Below are positions 52,251 to 60,777 of a stretch of 64,000 bases of DNA, piece after piece (the stretch's first letter is position 1; each line of letters begins with the position of its first letter). Under the pieces are notes generated by a model. The model was not told the DNA's origin. It saw only the letters and a program-made list of their open reading frames with translations, and made no database searches. Origin of the DNA: DASXRA01 sp963737425 (GTDB taxonomy: Bacteria; Actinomycetota; Actinomycetes; Mycobacteriales; Jatrophihabitantaceae); the NCBI GenBank assembly GCA_963737425.1, contig CAVTSX010000005.1:248001-312000 (forward strand). The letters run 5' to 3'. The position numbers were made by a program, and so were the translations under genes.

Positions 52251-53141
52251 CTAGAGCAGGTGCGCGGCCCGGTAGATCGGCCGGGTCGCCGCCGTAACCA
52301 TGCCGTTGTCGTCGAAGAAGCGCATGATCTTCTCGCCCATCCAGCGGACCGTCTCGCGATGGTGCGGATTCGCCCGGGCCACCCGGCGTGCCTGCTTCGG
52401 GTCGAGGCCGACCGACGCGTAGACCTTCGGGTCGATGAGCACGCTCGCCAAGGTTGCCGAAACGGCCGCGGTCACGAGCTTGTGCCAGCCGCGCCGCCGT
52501 TTCGACAGGCGCGAGAGCGTCCGCGTCAATTCTGTGCGCGCAAAGCGCACATGCCGCGACTCCTCGATCACGTGGATGCGGTTGATCATGCGGATGAGCG
52601 GGTGGATCTCGGAGTCGTTCATCGACGCACGCTGCAGGCGGTCGGTGATCTCTTCCGTGACGAGCACCGGCCCGAACAGCATCGGCCCGCGCGCGGTCGC
52701 CTTGTAGAGCCGGGCCAGGTGGTGGACGAAGCGCGGCGGGCGATATGCCGGCACTCCCATGCGGGCCAGCGTCTTGGCGAACATGATCACGTGCCGGGTC
52801 TCGTCGCCGATCTCGGTCAGCTCATAGTGCGTGCGTGGATCGCGCGGGTCACGGTGATACGCGTCGCGACTGAGCATCTGCATCAGGATGATCTCGGTCC
52901 ACAGGCCGATGTTCACGATGCTCGCCAGCTCGTGCTTTGACAGCTCGATGCGCTGTTCGGCGCTGAGGTCGTCCCAGAGGGGCGTGCCGTAGAGCGACAT
53001 TCGCTCGAACGGCATATACGCGAGGCCCTCGGGCAGTGGCGCGTCCCAGTCGACCTCGAGTTGCGGATCGTAGGAGTTCTTCGACGATGAGCCGAGCAGG
53101 CGTTCCGCTTTCCTGACCTGGTCGGTCAGCTCTGCGGTCAT
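52251..53141 (-). CDS. AurF-like diiron oxygenase
   Basis: This 296-residue ferritin-like protein matches the AurF/p-aminobenzoate N-oxygenase family. Iron-ligand segments are SKHELASIVNIGLWTE, EIGDETRHVIMFAKTLARMG, VTEEITDRLQ and HVIEESRHVRFARTEL, giving the repeated E-x-x-H pattern. Family members oxygenate aryl amines or other small molecules. AAAGG is 8 bases before ATG 53141. It follows the arginase-family gene by 60 bases on the same strand, so they are probably co-transcribed. The substrate is unknown. Confidence 0.87.
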   Translation of the reverse strand: MTAELTDQVRKAERLLGSSSKNSYDPQLEVDWDAPLPEGLAYMPFERMSLYGTPLWDDLSAEQRIELSKHELASIVNIGLWTEIILMQMLSRDAYHRDPRDPRTHYELTEIGDETRHVIMFAKTLARMGVPAYRPPRFVHHLARLYKATARGPMLFGPVLVTEEITDRLQRASMNDSEIHPLIRMINRIHVIEESRHVRFARTELTRTLSRLSKRRRGWHKLVTAAVSATLASVLIDPKVYASVGLDPKQARRVARANPHHRETVRWMGEKIMRFFDDNGMVTAATRPIYRAAHLL

Positions 53142-53201
53142 GACCGTTGCCTTTCGTCTGTCGTGTCTGCAACACGCTGTATCAGTTACTTGCCGTATAA
53201 G

Positions 53202-54092
53202 TTAGCGAGCTGTACCCAGATCGGCAAGGCCCCGCGCGATGCAGTCGACGACGATGCCCGCTGCCGATCCGGCTCCGTCCAGGTCTGGGTCGTAAATACC
53301 GACGTTGGCGCCGACGGCGCCCGGTGCCAGCCCTCGCAGCAGCCCGATCAGTTCCTCGGCCAGGAGACCCCCGGGCGACGGGCTGTCGACGGCCGGCATG
53401 ACTGACTCGTCAAGCACGTCGACGTCGACGTGCAGCCAGTAGCCGTCGAGGCCCTCCCGGCCGACAACGCCGACGACCCGGTGGGCGGTATCGACGGCTC
53501 CGGTTTCGCGCAGTTGCGCCGCCGAGACGACCAGGCCGAGCACATCCCGAACCTCCTCGAGCGCCTCGTCATCGTCTCGATGGCCGACATGCACGACGTC
53601 GCTGGGATCGAAGTGTCGCGAACCACCCAACAGCGACACGGCCGGCCAGTGCAGCCCCACCGCGGCGGCGAGGTCCTCACCCGCGAGGCTGGCACAAGCA
53701 TTGGAGTTGCCCGGGTGGCGGAAATCCGTATGCCCGTCGATATGAACCAGGCCGAACCTGCCCGCACGGCGCAGCGCCAGGCCGACGCCGAGCAGCAGAC
53801 TGCAATCGCCACCGAGCACGACGGGGCGCCCTCCGGCGGCCATCAGCGTGCCGAGCCGGCCCGCGAGGCGTTCGGAGAAGTCAAGGATCGCCTCCTGGTT
53901 GCGGATGCGACCTGGTGCTACGTCATCGACGTAACGCGGGCAGACGACCAGGCCCGCATCGTCGGCCCGAAGCCGGCGGTATAGCCCGGCGGCGCGCAAG
54001 ACCTCGGGCGCCTTCGAGCAGCCCGGGGTTGCCGACACCACCGGCGGGCGAAGGCCCAGATTCGTGGGCGCAGAGAGCAGCGAGACGGTCAT
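53202..54092 (-). CDS. Arginase/ureohydrolase-family protein
   Basis: This 296-residue protein has the binuclear-Mn ligands in LGGDCS, HIDGHTDFRH and HVDVDVLDE. It could be an arginase, agmatinase, guanidinobutyrase or formimidoylglutamase; the sequence does not decide. ATG 54092 (MTVSLLSAPTN) is chosen because upstream codons lack similarity. It precedes the AurF-like gene by 60 bases. Confidence 0.85.
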   Translation of the reverse strand: MTVSLLSAPTNLGLRPPVVSATPGCSKAPEVLRAAGLYRRLRADDAGLVVCPRYVDDVAPGRIRNQEAILDFSERLAGRLGTLMAAGGRPVVLGGDCSLLLGVGLALRRAGRFGLVHIDGHTDFRHPGNSNACASLAGEDLAAAVGLHWPAVSLLGGSRHFDPSDVVHVGHRDDDEALEEVRDVLGLVVSAAQLRETGAVDTAHRVVGVVGREGLDGYWLHVDVDVLDESVMPAVDSPSPGGLLAEELIGLLRGLAPGAVGANVGIYDPDLDGAGSAAGIVVDCIARGLADLGTAR

Positions 54093-54147
54093 GGGCGCCA
54101 AGATATGCGGCACGGCCGACAGCTCGGCGTCCAGACAGAATGAATCG

Positions 54148-54163
54148 CGGGCCGAAAGGCCCG
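54148..54163. other. GNRA-tetraloop hairpin upstream of the arginase-family gene
   Basis: CGGGCC-GAAA-GGCCCG is a perfect 6-bp stem with a GAAA loop, in the spacer between the divergent arginase-family gene and the small-protein gene. It would be part of the arginase-family leader or a terminator-like block. Confidence 0.4.
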
Positions 54164-54223
54164 AAGATGCGATGTTGTAAGTCACAAGAGGGCATACAGG
54201 CACTTGTTCTTCGGTTTACGGAG

Positions 54224-54229
54224 TATGAT
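54224..54229 (+). promoter_or_regulatory. Candidate -10 box (TATGAT) upstream of the small protein gene
   Basis: TATGAT differs from TATAAT by one base. ACTTGT lies about 16 bases upstream as a weak -35. It would give an about 90-base leader for the 44-residue protein gene. Confidence 0.4.
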
Positions 54230-54323
54230 CGTTAATGAAATGAGGATCAGCTAGCTGGCTTCCTGAACGAAACCAACTGACTGCCTAGCCAGACCCCCGA
54301 CCCGCAGAAACCAGAGGCAGACC

Positions 54324-54458
54324 ATGAAGACCAAGATCACGAACAGACTCCGCCACCGCCGCCAGGTGCTCGCATTCGAGCGCGTCCTGAACTCCGCTTC
54401 GCCGACGATGCGCAGCGAGCTGATTGCGATGGCGCAGCGGGAGAGTTACGTCCGCTGA
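54324..54458 (+). CDS. 44-residue basic small protein
   Basis: ATG 54324 with AGAGG 7 bases upstream opens a frame encoding MKTKITNRLRHRRQVLAFER, then a segment rich in charged residues ending AQRESYVR. It looks like the many actinomycete small proteins that have an N-terminal Arg-rich helix and a conserved SPTMRSELIAMAQR-like tail. A function is not known. It has its own likely promoter and stands alone ahead of the GGDEF-EAL gene. Confidence 0.72.
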   Translation: MKTKITNRLRHRRQVLAFERVLNSASPTMRSELIAMAQRESYVR

Positions 54459-54615
54459 CGCGGACTGATTGCACAACCGACCGGAGCTCGATCCTGCACG
54501 GATCGGGCTCCAGGCATGTGCGGGTCAGTTCGCTATAGCGGCGGCCAACGCGCGTAGCCTGCACGCCAGAGGAACCCACCCGCGCACGCGGCTGGTCGCT
54601 CCGAAAGAGGAGGCC

Positions 54616-56445
54616 GTGCCCGAGGGAAGGCCGGACCCGGATGCGATGCCCCCGTCGAACAAGGCGGCGGCGGCTGGAGCACGGGTCGCGGCGCAGAGCG
54701 AGATCCTGCGCCTGATCGCTGCGCACACCCCGCTACCCACGATCCTCGCCACGCTCGCCCAGCTCCTCGAACGCGAATTGCCCGGCAGCCGAGCAGCGAT
54801 TCTGCTTGCCACCAGCGACGCCAAGCAGCTGCAGGTCGCGGCAGCACCCACCCTGCCGACCCAATTCGTCACGGCCGTCAACGCCCAGGACATCGGTCCG
54901 AACAGCAGAACCTGCGGGGCCTCGGCATTCCACCGCCGGGTGGTCGTGACGGCCGACATCACGCAAGATCCGAACTGGCGAGCCTGGCAGCAGGCTGCAC
55001 TCGAGTCCGGCATCACGGCTTGCTGGTCGATACCGTTCCTCGGCGCCCACGACGAAGTGCTCGGCACCTTCGCCGTCTACTTCGGCGAGGCTCGCACCCC
55101 TTCGCCGGACGAGCTGGAGTGGCTGCACGAGGCGGGCCACCTCGCCGCGGTTGCAGTACAGCAGGACGCCTCGCAGCGCAGATTGCGCGAGCTTGTCCGA
55201 ACCGATCCGCTGACTCACCTCGCGACCCGCGCGGTGCTCACCGACCGGCTGCAGGTCGCGCGTGCCCGCGCCGCGGAAACCGGTCGCTTCTACGTCGTGA
55301 TCGTGCTCGGACTCGACGGTGTGTCGGCGGTCAACGAGTCCTTCGGGCACACAGCCGGCGACGAACTGCTGCGCCTGGTCGCCCAGCGCCTGCTGATCAC
55401 GGCGGGCCCATCAGCGACCGTCGTCCGGATGTGGGGTGACGAATTCGCCGTGCTGCTCGAGAACGTGCACACACTCGACGAGGGCACTGCCCTCGCAGTG
55501 CGGCTCCGGCGCGCCCTCGCAGCGCCGTTCGACGTCGATGGCCTCGACCTGTCGGCAAGCGCCGGCATCGGCGTGGCCCTGTTCGGTGCGAACGCCGATG
55601 AGTCCGAGGCCTTGCGCGCGGCAAGCGCCGCGCTGGATCGCGCCAAGGCGTTGGGCCGTGGCCAGCTCGTCGTACATGACCAGCGCGCGCCAGGACGAGA
55701 CGACGTGGTCGCGCTCGCGCCTGCGCTCCGGCACGGAATCGAAGCGCAAGAGTTCGGGCTCGCCTACCAGCCGATCGTCGATCTCAAGTCCGGACACATC
55801 ACCCGCTACGAGGCGCTGTTGCGCTGGACGAGCGGCGAGCACGAGGGCGTCCCGCCCGAGACGTTTGTGCCGATGGCCGAACGCATGGGCCTCGTCGGCG
55901 ATCTCGGCCGGCATGCGCTGGTCGAGGCACTCGGTGAGCTGCACCGGCAGACGAGCCCGCACGCGGTGCCCGGCGTCGGCGTCTCGGTCAACGTCAGCGT
56001 TCACCAACTGTTCGATGATTCGCTCCCGGCCACAGTCGAGGAGACGTTGGCCAAGTACGCGCTGCCGGCCCGCAGCCTGACCCTCGAGGTCACTGAAGGC
56101 GTGCTGCTGCGCAGTGGCGGAGTCGGCTGGCGGATCCTCTCGACGCTGCGAGGCATGGGCACTCGCATCGCCATCGACGACTTCGGCACCGGCTTTGGCC
56201 AACTGTCCTACCTGCGCCAGTTCGTCTTCGACGAGATCAAACTCGACCGGTCGTTCGTGTCGGACATCGTCGACGATGCGCGGGCACGCGTGATCGTCCG
56301 GCACGTGATAGCGCTCGCCAACGCCCTCGACGCCGAAGTGGTGGGCGAGGGCATCGAGCGTCCGGAGCAGCGTGAACTCCTCGTCGAACTCGGCTGTCAC
56401 TACGGGCAGGGCTACCTGCTCGGGGTGCCGGGTCCGATGCGTTGA
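54616..56445 (+). CDS. GAF-GGDEF-EAL protein, likely cyclic di-GMP phosphodiesterase
   Basis: This 609-residue cytoplasmic protein has a GAF domain (about 20-170), a GGDEF domain (about 175-340) and an EAL domain (about 355-605). The GGDEF motif reads WGDEF (273-277) and is probably not a cyclase. The EAL site is complete: E399 in YEALLRW, Asn in SVNVSVHQL, Glu in LEVTEGVLL, Asp pair in IDDFGTGFGQLSYL, Lys in IKLDRSF and the final Glu in VGEGIE. GTG 54616 follows AAAGAGGAGG closely. The GAF may sense a ligand. It is convergent with a membrane diguanylate cyclase. Confidence 0.92.
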   Translation: MPEGRPDPDAMPPSNKAAAAGARVAAQSEILRLIAAHTPLPTILATLAQLLERELPGSRAAILLATSDAKQLQVAAAPTLPTQFVTAVNAQDIGPNSRTCGASAFHRRVVVTADITQDPNWRAWQQAALESGITACWSIPFLGAHDEVLGTFAVYFGEARTPSPDELEWLHEAGHLAAVAVQQDASQRRLRELVRTDPLTHLATRAVLTDRLQVARARAAETGRFYVVIVLGLDGVSAVNESFGHTAGDELLRLVAQRLLITAGPSATVVRMWGDEFAVLLENVHTLDEGTALAVRLRRALAAPFDVDGLDLSASAGIGVALFGANADESEALRAASAALDRAKALGRGQLVVHDQRAPGRDDVVALAPALRHGIEAQEFGLAYQPIVDLKSGHITRYEALLRWTSGEHEGVPPETFVPMAERMGLVGDLGRHALVEALGELHRQTSPHAVPGVGVSVNVSVHQLFDDSLPATVEETLAKYALPARSLTLEVTEGVLLRSGGVGWRILSTLRGMGTRIAIDDFGTGFGQLSYLRQFVFDEIKLDRSFVSDIVDDARARVIVRHVIALANALDAEVVGEGIERPEQRELLVELGCHYGQGYLLGVPGPMR

Positions 56446-56458
56446 CCGCTTGCAGCGC

Positions 56459-57760
56459 CTAGGCGATGGCAGTGTCGATGCGTCCGAGGCGAACGGCGTT
56501 GCGACCGTCGTCCTTCGCCGTATAGAGCGCATCGTCTGCGGCCCGGAGCAGATCGTCGAGATCGATGCCCACGCCGGAGGCAGCAGCCACCCCGACCGAT
56601 GCCGTGACCCGCACCGTGCCGGATCCACCGACGCGACGCTCGACCGTGACGTTCAACGACTCGATCCGGCGCCTGATCCGCTCACCAACCCTTCGCGCCG
56701 CCGGTCCGTCGACACCGGGCAGCAGCGCGACGAATTCCTCGCCGCCGAAGCGGCCGACGGCATCGTAATCGCGCAGTTCGTCGGCGAGCGCCTCGCCGAC
56801 CGCCTTCAGTGCGGTGTCACCGGCGAGATGGCCGCAGGTGTCGTTGATGTGCTTGAAGTGGTCCATGTCGATGACGAGCACCGCTGTTGTGGTGTGCTGG
56901 CGCGCGCCCCGTTCGAGTTCGCGCTGGGCCAGCCGTCGCCACGCGGCGGCGTTGAGCAGTTCGGTCTTGGCATCGATCGTCGCCGCATGCACGAGCTGGG
57001 CGAGCAATGCGTGGTGCTGCAGCAGGAAGATGGCGGGCAACACGATCACGGTCAGCAGCGGCACCGTAACCACCAAGGCCACGGTGACCCCGCCCAGAGC
57101 GAGGGTTGCGAATTCGAGCGCGTTCTCCGACCACGAACCGAGCAGTTCAGACGCGGCCCGGCCGCTGACGACCATCGCCGCGGCAAGCAGCGCGCTGTTG
57201 ACGAGCCAGTACGCGATGATCGCCACGACGACGGATACCGCCCCGCCGACACCGGCCGGAAGCCAGTTGCGGTCGGCGGTGTGGACCAGTGCCGAAACGG
57301 CGAGGCAGGTCAGCACCGCGGCCGACGCGCTGTAAACCGTTCGGTAGAGCCGAGCCCCGTCGACGCGACCCCAGGCACGTATCCAGGAATGCACGTATAT
57401 CAGCGCTACGAGGGCAACAGCGAGCTTGGCCGGAAGGACGACGGCCGCCGGAAAGGTCCACACCGAACTGATGTCGGACTGCACGACGCCGCTACCAGAC
57501 AGCAGCCGACGGCGATGTTCGACTTGCCGCGCGACCTCCAGATAGGTCACGCTCAGGGTGGCGAGCAGGCCGAATCGAAGGAGGTCGTCGCCATTGACTG
57601 AGTTGCGCGCAATCGCAGCGGAGCTACCCAGCAACGCGAGGGCGTCGACTGCAAGGACCAGAACGATCACGCGAAGTGGGGCGGCCCAGAGGGCCCACCG
57701 TCGTATTTTGAGGGCGGCCAACGCGGATCGCTCTGTCACCGTGTCATGCAAAGTGGCCAA
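56459..57760 (-). CDS. Membrane diguanylate cyclase (GGDEF)
   Basis: This 433-residue protein has an N-terminal region of about six hydrophobic segments (residues 25-245) and a C-terminal GGDEF domain with intact GGEEF in YDAVGRFGGEEFVALLP, preceded by VLVIDMDHFKHINDTCGHLAGD. It should make cyclic di-GMP. The start is uncertain: TTG 57760 follows GGAGAGG closely, with TTG 57751 and GTG 57739 as alternatives. It is convergent with the EAL gene, giving a synthesis/degradation pair. Confidence 0.9.
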   Translation of the reverse strand: MATLHDTVTERSALAALKIRRWALWAAPLRVIVLVLAVDALALLGSSAAIARNSVNGDDLLRFGLLATLSVTYLEVARQVEHRRRLLSGSGVVQSDISSVWTFPAAVVLPAKLAVALVALIYVHSWIRAWGRVDGARLYRTVYSASAAVLTCLAVSALVHTADRNWLPAGVGGAVSVVVAIIAYWLVNSALLAAAMVVSGRAASELLGSWSENALEFATLALGGVTVALVVTVPLLTVIVLPAIFLLQHHALLAQLVHAATIDAKTELLNAAAWRRLAQRELERGARQHTTTAVLVIDMDHFKHINDTCGHLAGDTALKAVGEALADELRDYDAVGRFGGEEFVALLPGVDGPAARRVGERIRRRIESLNVTVERRVGGSGTVRVTASVGVAAASGVGIDLDDLLRAADDALYTAKDDGRNAVRLGRIDTAIA

Positions 57761-57900
57761 TGCCCTCTCCGACCCCCGTCGACGGCTCCCCGCCAGGTTA
57801 GCCCAGCGGAGCCGGTCATGTCATCACTGCCCACGGTCAACTGTGTGCAGATCGTGTGCGCGCAATCCGCAGGAGAAAGCTGGCATATGAGCCAATGCCC

Positions 57901-57949
57901 GCGGCGACCTGTAGCGCCGCGTGAGCTCACCACGTCGTCAAGGAGGTGA
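57901..57949 (+). promoter_or_regulatory. Structured leader and full anti-SD-complementary ribosome site
   Basis: A GCGGCG/CGCCGC hairpin (57901-57920) and the palindrome GTGAGCTCAC (57921-57930) precede AAGGAGGTGA (57940-57949), which is complementary to the 3' end of 16S rRNA over ten bases. TCACC at 57926-57930 could pair with the GGTGA of the ribosome site, so accessibility may be switched. Confidence 0.55.
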
Positions 57950-57954
57950 CCTTG

Positions 57955-57981
57955 ATGTTCGAGAACAAGAACTGGACCTGA
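57955..57981 (+). CDS. Eight-codon mini-ORF (MFENKNWT), possible leader peptide
   Basis: ATG 57955 lies 8 bases after GGAGG in a ten-base perfect Shine-Dalgarno and opens MFENKNWT then TGA. A terminator with T5 starts 8 bases later. This is too short for ordinary gene finding but has the strongest ribosome site in the window. It could be a regulatory leader peptide for the NHL-thioredoxin gene 139 bases downstream, a small-RNA with a coding part, or a micropeptide. No gene family is recognised. Confidence 0.5.
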   Translation: MFENKNWT

Positions 57982-57988
57982 GCCATCT

Positions 57989-58009
57989 GCCAGGTCGACC
58001 TGGCTTTTT
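57989..58009 (+). terminator. Intrinsic terminator or attenuator after the mini-ORF
   Basis: GCCAGGTCGACCTGGC (57989-58004) is a perfect palindrome followed directly by TTTTT (58005-58009). An alternative pairing uses AGCCA (57981-57985) with TGGCT (58001-58005), so two structures are possible. Confidence 0.75.
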
Positions 58010-58119
58010 CGCGGGGGTTCGGCGCTGATGCTCGAGCAACGGGGCTGTGAGCTGGCCAAATGGCACATGTCGCCTCGGCATGCCGGAACACACCGCGCGG
58101 GCGACCGGTTGGTCGTCGC

Positions 58120-59910
58120 GTGACCCCTTCGCGCTTTCGCGTCCGCGCCCCGGAGCTGGCGGCCAGAGGCGGCTGGCTGAATACCGCCGAGCCGTTGTCG
58201 CTGACGCGTTTGCGCGGCAAGGTCGTGCTCCTCGATTTCTGGACGTTCTGCTGTGCGAACTGCCTGCACGTCCTTGATGAGTTGCGCCCGCTCGAAGAGA
58301 AGTACCGTGACGTCCTGGTAGTAATCGGGGTGCATTCGCCGAAGTTCGCACACGAGACCGATCACGATTCTGTGGTCGCCGCGGTCGATCGTTACGAGGT
58401 ACGACACCCCGTGCTCGACGACCCGGATCTTGGCCTGTGGCGCCAATACGCAGTGCGTGCCTGGCCGACGCTCGTCGTGATCGACCCTGAGGGATACGTC
58501 GTCGCCCAGGCGGCCGGCGAGGGGCAGGTGAGCGCGCTCGACCGGATCATCGGTGAGCTGGTCACGTCCCACGAGGAAAAGGGCACGTTGCATCGCGGCG
58601 AGGGGCCCTACGTCGCGCCCACCCCGATGCCGACGGACCTTCGGTTCCCGGCCAAGGCGATCGCCCTGCCGTCGTCACTGCTGGTCGCCGACGCCGGCCA
58701 TCATCAGATCGTCGAACTGGATCAGGACGGCGAGACGGTACTGCGACGTATCGGTACCGGCGCACGTGGTCGCACGGACGGATCCGCTGATGTCGCGTCC
58801 TTCGCCGAGCCGAACGGCCTCGCACTGCTTCCCGAGGGCGTGGCGGCCTTCGACGTGGTCGTTGCCGACACCGCGAATCATGCGCTTCGCGGCGTACGCC
58901 TGGCCGACGCCGCAGTGGTCAGCACGATCGAGCTGGCGACCGGCCTGGAAACTGTCACGGGCCCCGTTCCGGACGTCACCTCGCCATGGGATGTCGCGTG
59001 GTGGCCGGCGATCGGACGCCTCGCGATCGCGGCCGCCGGAGTGCACCTGCTGCTGGCCTGGGATCCGGCGACGAACGCCGTCGAGATTCTCGCCGGGACC
59101 ACCGTCGAAGGCCGCAAGGACGGCCCGGCGCTCGATGCGTGGCTCGCCCAACCCTCGGGGCTGGCCGTCGACGGTGACCGCTTGTGGTTCGTCGATTCGG
59201 AGACATCAGCGCTGCGGTATCTGGATGTCGACGGGATCGTCCACACCAAGATCGGCGAGGGACTGTTCGACTTCGGGCACGTCGACGGCCCAGCCGCGAA
59301 GGCGCGCCTGCAACATCCGCTCGGCGTGACCGGCCTGCCGGACGGTTCCATCGCAATCAGCGACACCTACAACGGCGCGATCCGGCGATACGACCCGGCG
59401 GCGGACGAGGTGTCGACGCTGGCCGGCGGCCTGGCCGAGCCGAGCGGTACGGTCGTGGTCGACGGTGATCTGGTGGTTGTCGAGTCGGCGGCCCACCGGC
59501 TCGTCCGGCCGGTGGCCGCGGGCACGCTCGTCCACGGCGACTCGCTGCGTACGCAGCGGCCGGTAACCGAGGTGGCACCCGGCCGTCTCACACTGGACGT
59601 TGTGTTCGCGGCGCCGCCCGGGCGCAAGCTCGACGAGCGGTACGGACCGGCGACACGGTTGACGGTCAGCGCCTCCCCGCCGGAGCTGCTCCGCGACGGC
59701 ACGGGCGAGTCGAGCGAGCTGCGACGTGACCTGCTGCTGGGCGGCGCGACCGAGGGGGTCCTGCACATCACCGCGCAGGCCGCTGCCTGCGACGACGATC
59801 CGGCGATCAAGCACCCCGCGTGCCACGTGGCGCGGCAGGACTGGGGCGTGCCGGTGCGCATCGCACCCGACGGCGCGGCCGAATTGCGCCTCGTGCTACT
59901 CGGCGACTAG
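58120..59910 (+). CDS. Thioredoxin-like domain plus NHL beta-propeller protein
   Basis: This 596-residue protein has an N-terminal thioredoxin-like domain with C45-ANC48 in FWTFCCANCLHVLDEL and VRAWPTLVVIDPEGYVV, followed by an NHL-repeat propeller (about 190-500): PSSLLVADAGHHQIVELD, GPVPDVTSPWDVAWWP, LAQPSGLAVDGDRLWFVDS and HPLGVTGLPDGSIAISDTYNGAIRRYDP. A C-terminal domain contains two late cysteines. GTG 58120 gives MTPSRFRVRAPEL, matching the family start. Its last 15 bases overlap the phosphatase gene on the other strand. Confidence 0.9.
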   Translation: MTPSRFRVRAPELAARGGWLNTAEPLSLTRLRGKVVLLDFWTFCCANCLHVLDELRPLEEKYRDVLVVIGVHSPKFAHETDHDSVVAAVDRYEVRHPVLDDPDLGLWRQYAVRAWPTLVVIDPEGYVVAQAAGEGQVSALDRIIGELVTSHEEKGTLHRGEGPYVAPTPMPTDLRFPAKAIALPSSLLVADAGHHQIVELDQDGETVLRRIGTGARGRTDGSADVASFAEPNGLALLPEGVAAFDVVVADTANHALRGVRLADAAVVSTIELATGLETVTGPVPDVTSPWDVAWWPAIGRLAIAAAGVHLLLAWDPATNAVEILAGTTVEGRKDGPALDAWLAQPSGLAVDGDRLWFVDSETSALRYLDVDGIVHTKIGEGLFDFGHVDGPAAKARLQHPLGVTGLPDGSIAISDTYNGAIRRYDPAADEVSTLAGGLAEPSGTVVVDGDLVVVESAAHRLVRPVAAGTLVHGDSLRTQRPVTEVAPGRLTLDVVFAAPPGRKLDERYGPATRLTVSASPPELLRDGTGESSELRRDLLLGGATEGVLHITAQAAACDDDPAIKHPACHVARQDWGVPVRIAPDGAAELRLVLLGD

Positions 59911-60699
59911 CGCGGCGCGCAGTTCACTGGTGTCGGCGTCGGTCCAACCGTGTTCGCTCAACCACTTCGCCGCACCGCCGTGCGCATCGTCGAGGTTCGA
60001 CAGGAACGTCTCCATCGTCGCCGGCCGCGGCAGATGGTGATCGAACGGCACGTCGCGCAGATCGTCGACATAGGTGCGCGAGGCCGAGAGCCTGGCCAGG
60101 ATCTGCTTCATCCGATCGCCGCTGCGCACGAAGTCGTCGACGATCGCCGAGCGCTCGACGCCGACGACGTCCAGGGCCAGCGCGACGATCACGCCCGTGC
60201 GGTCCTTGCCGGCCGCGCAATGCACGATCGTGGCGCCGTCCGTGCGCGCGATCAGACGCAGCGCCGCGACGACTGAGTCAGGCCGATCATCGAGGTAGCT
60301 CTGGTAGATCGTGGACGCCGCGCGCCGGTCGCCTGCCCGGGCGGCGCGCTTGTGCCATGGCAGCACGACCGGCCCGTCGTCTGACTCGGCCGCGAGCACG
60401 TCGGAGTCGTCGACCGACTCGGCGAACATCGACAGGTGCTCGATGGTGACCCGCGGGTCATGGCTGAGCGGCCCGTCGCCCTCGCTGGCGACTTCGGTGC
60501 GGGTGCGAAGGTCGGCGACGGCACGCACGCCGTGCTCGCCGACCAGCCGCTCGACGTCGGCCGCGGTGAGGCCCTGCAGGTTGTCGGAGCGGATCAGCCG
60601 TCCGGGCCGCGTGTGCCTGCCGTCGTCGGTCACAAGCCCGCCGACATCGCGGACGTTCACCGCGCCGTCGAGATCAATCCATAGCGGTTCTGCACTCAC
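59896..60699 (-). CDS. PtpB-type protein tyrosine/serine phosphatase
   Basis: This 267-residue enzyme has the P-loop HCAAGKDRTGV and an N-terminal VNVRDVGGLVTDDGRHTRPGRLIRSDNL, as in the MPtpB family that combines tyrosine and serine/lipid phosphatase activity. LRSAVADLRTRTEVA is the pre-loop. It is cytoplasmic here by lack of a signal peptide. GTG 60699 is chosen for family length; ATG 60744 is also in frame. Confidence 0.88.
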   Translation of the reverse strand: MSAEPLWIDLDGAVNVRDVGGLVTDDGRHTRPGRLIRSDNLQGLTAADVERLVGEHGVRAVADLRTRTEVASEGDGPLSHDPRVTIEHLSMFAESVDDSDVLAAESDDGPVVLPWHKRAARAGDRRAASTIYQSYLDDRPDSVVAALRLIARTDGATIVHCAAGKDRTGVIVALALDVVGVERSAIVDDFVRSGDRMKQILARLSASRTYVDDLRDVPFDHHLPRPATMETFLSNLDDAHGGAAKWLSEHGWTDADTSELRAALVAE

Positions 60700-60777
60700 G
60701 ACATCCGACCCTACTGGTCGCTGACAACGGCGCAGGTCGTCCATTCGATGACCATTGGCCATCGAATCGGTGACTCG

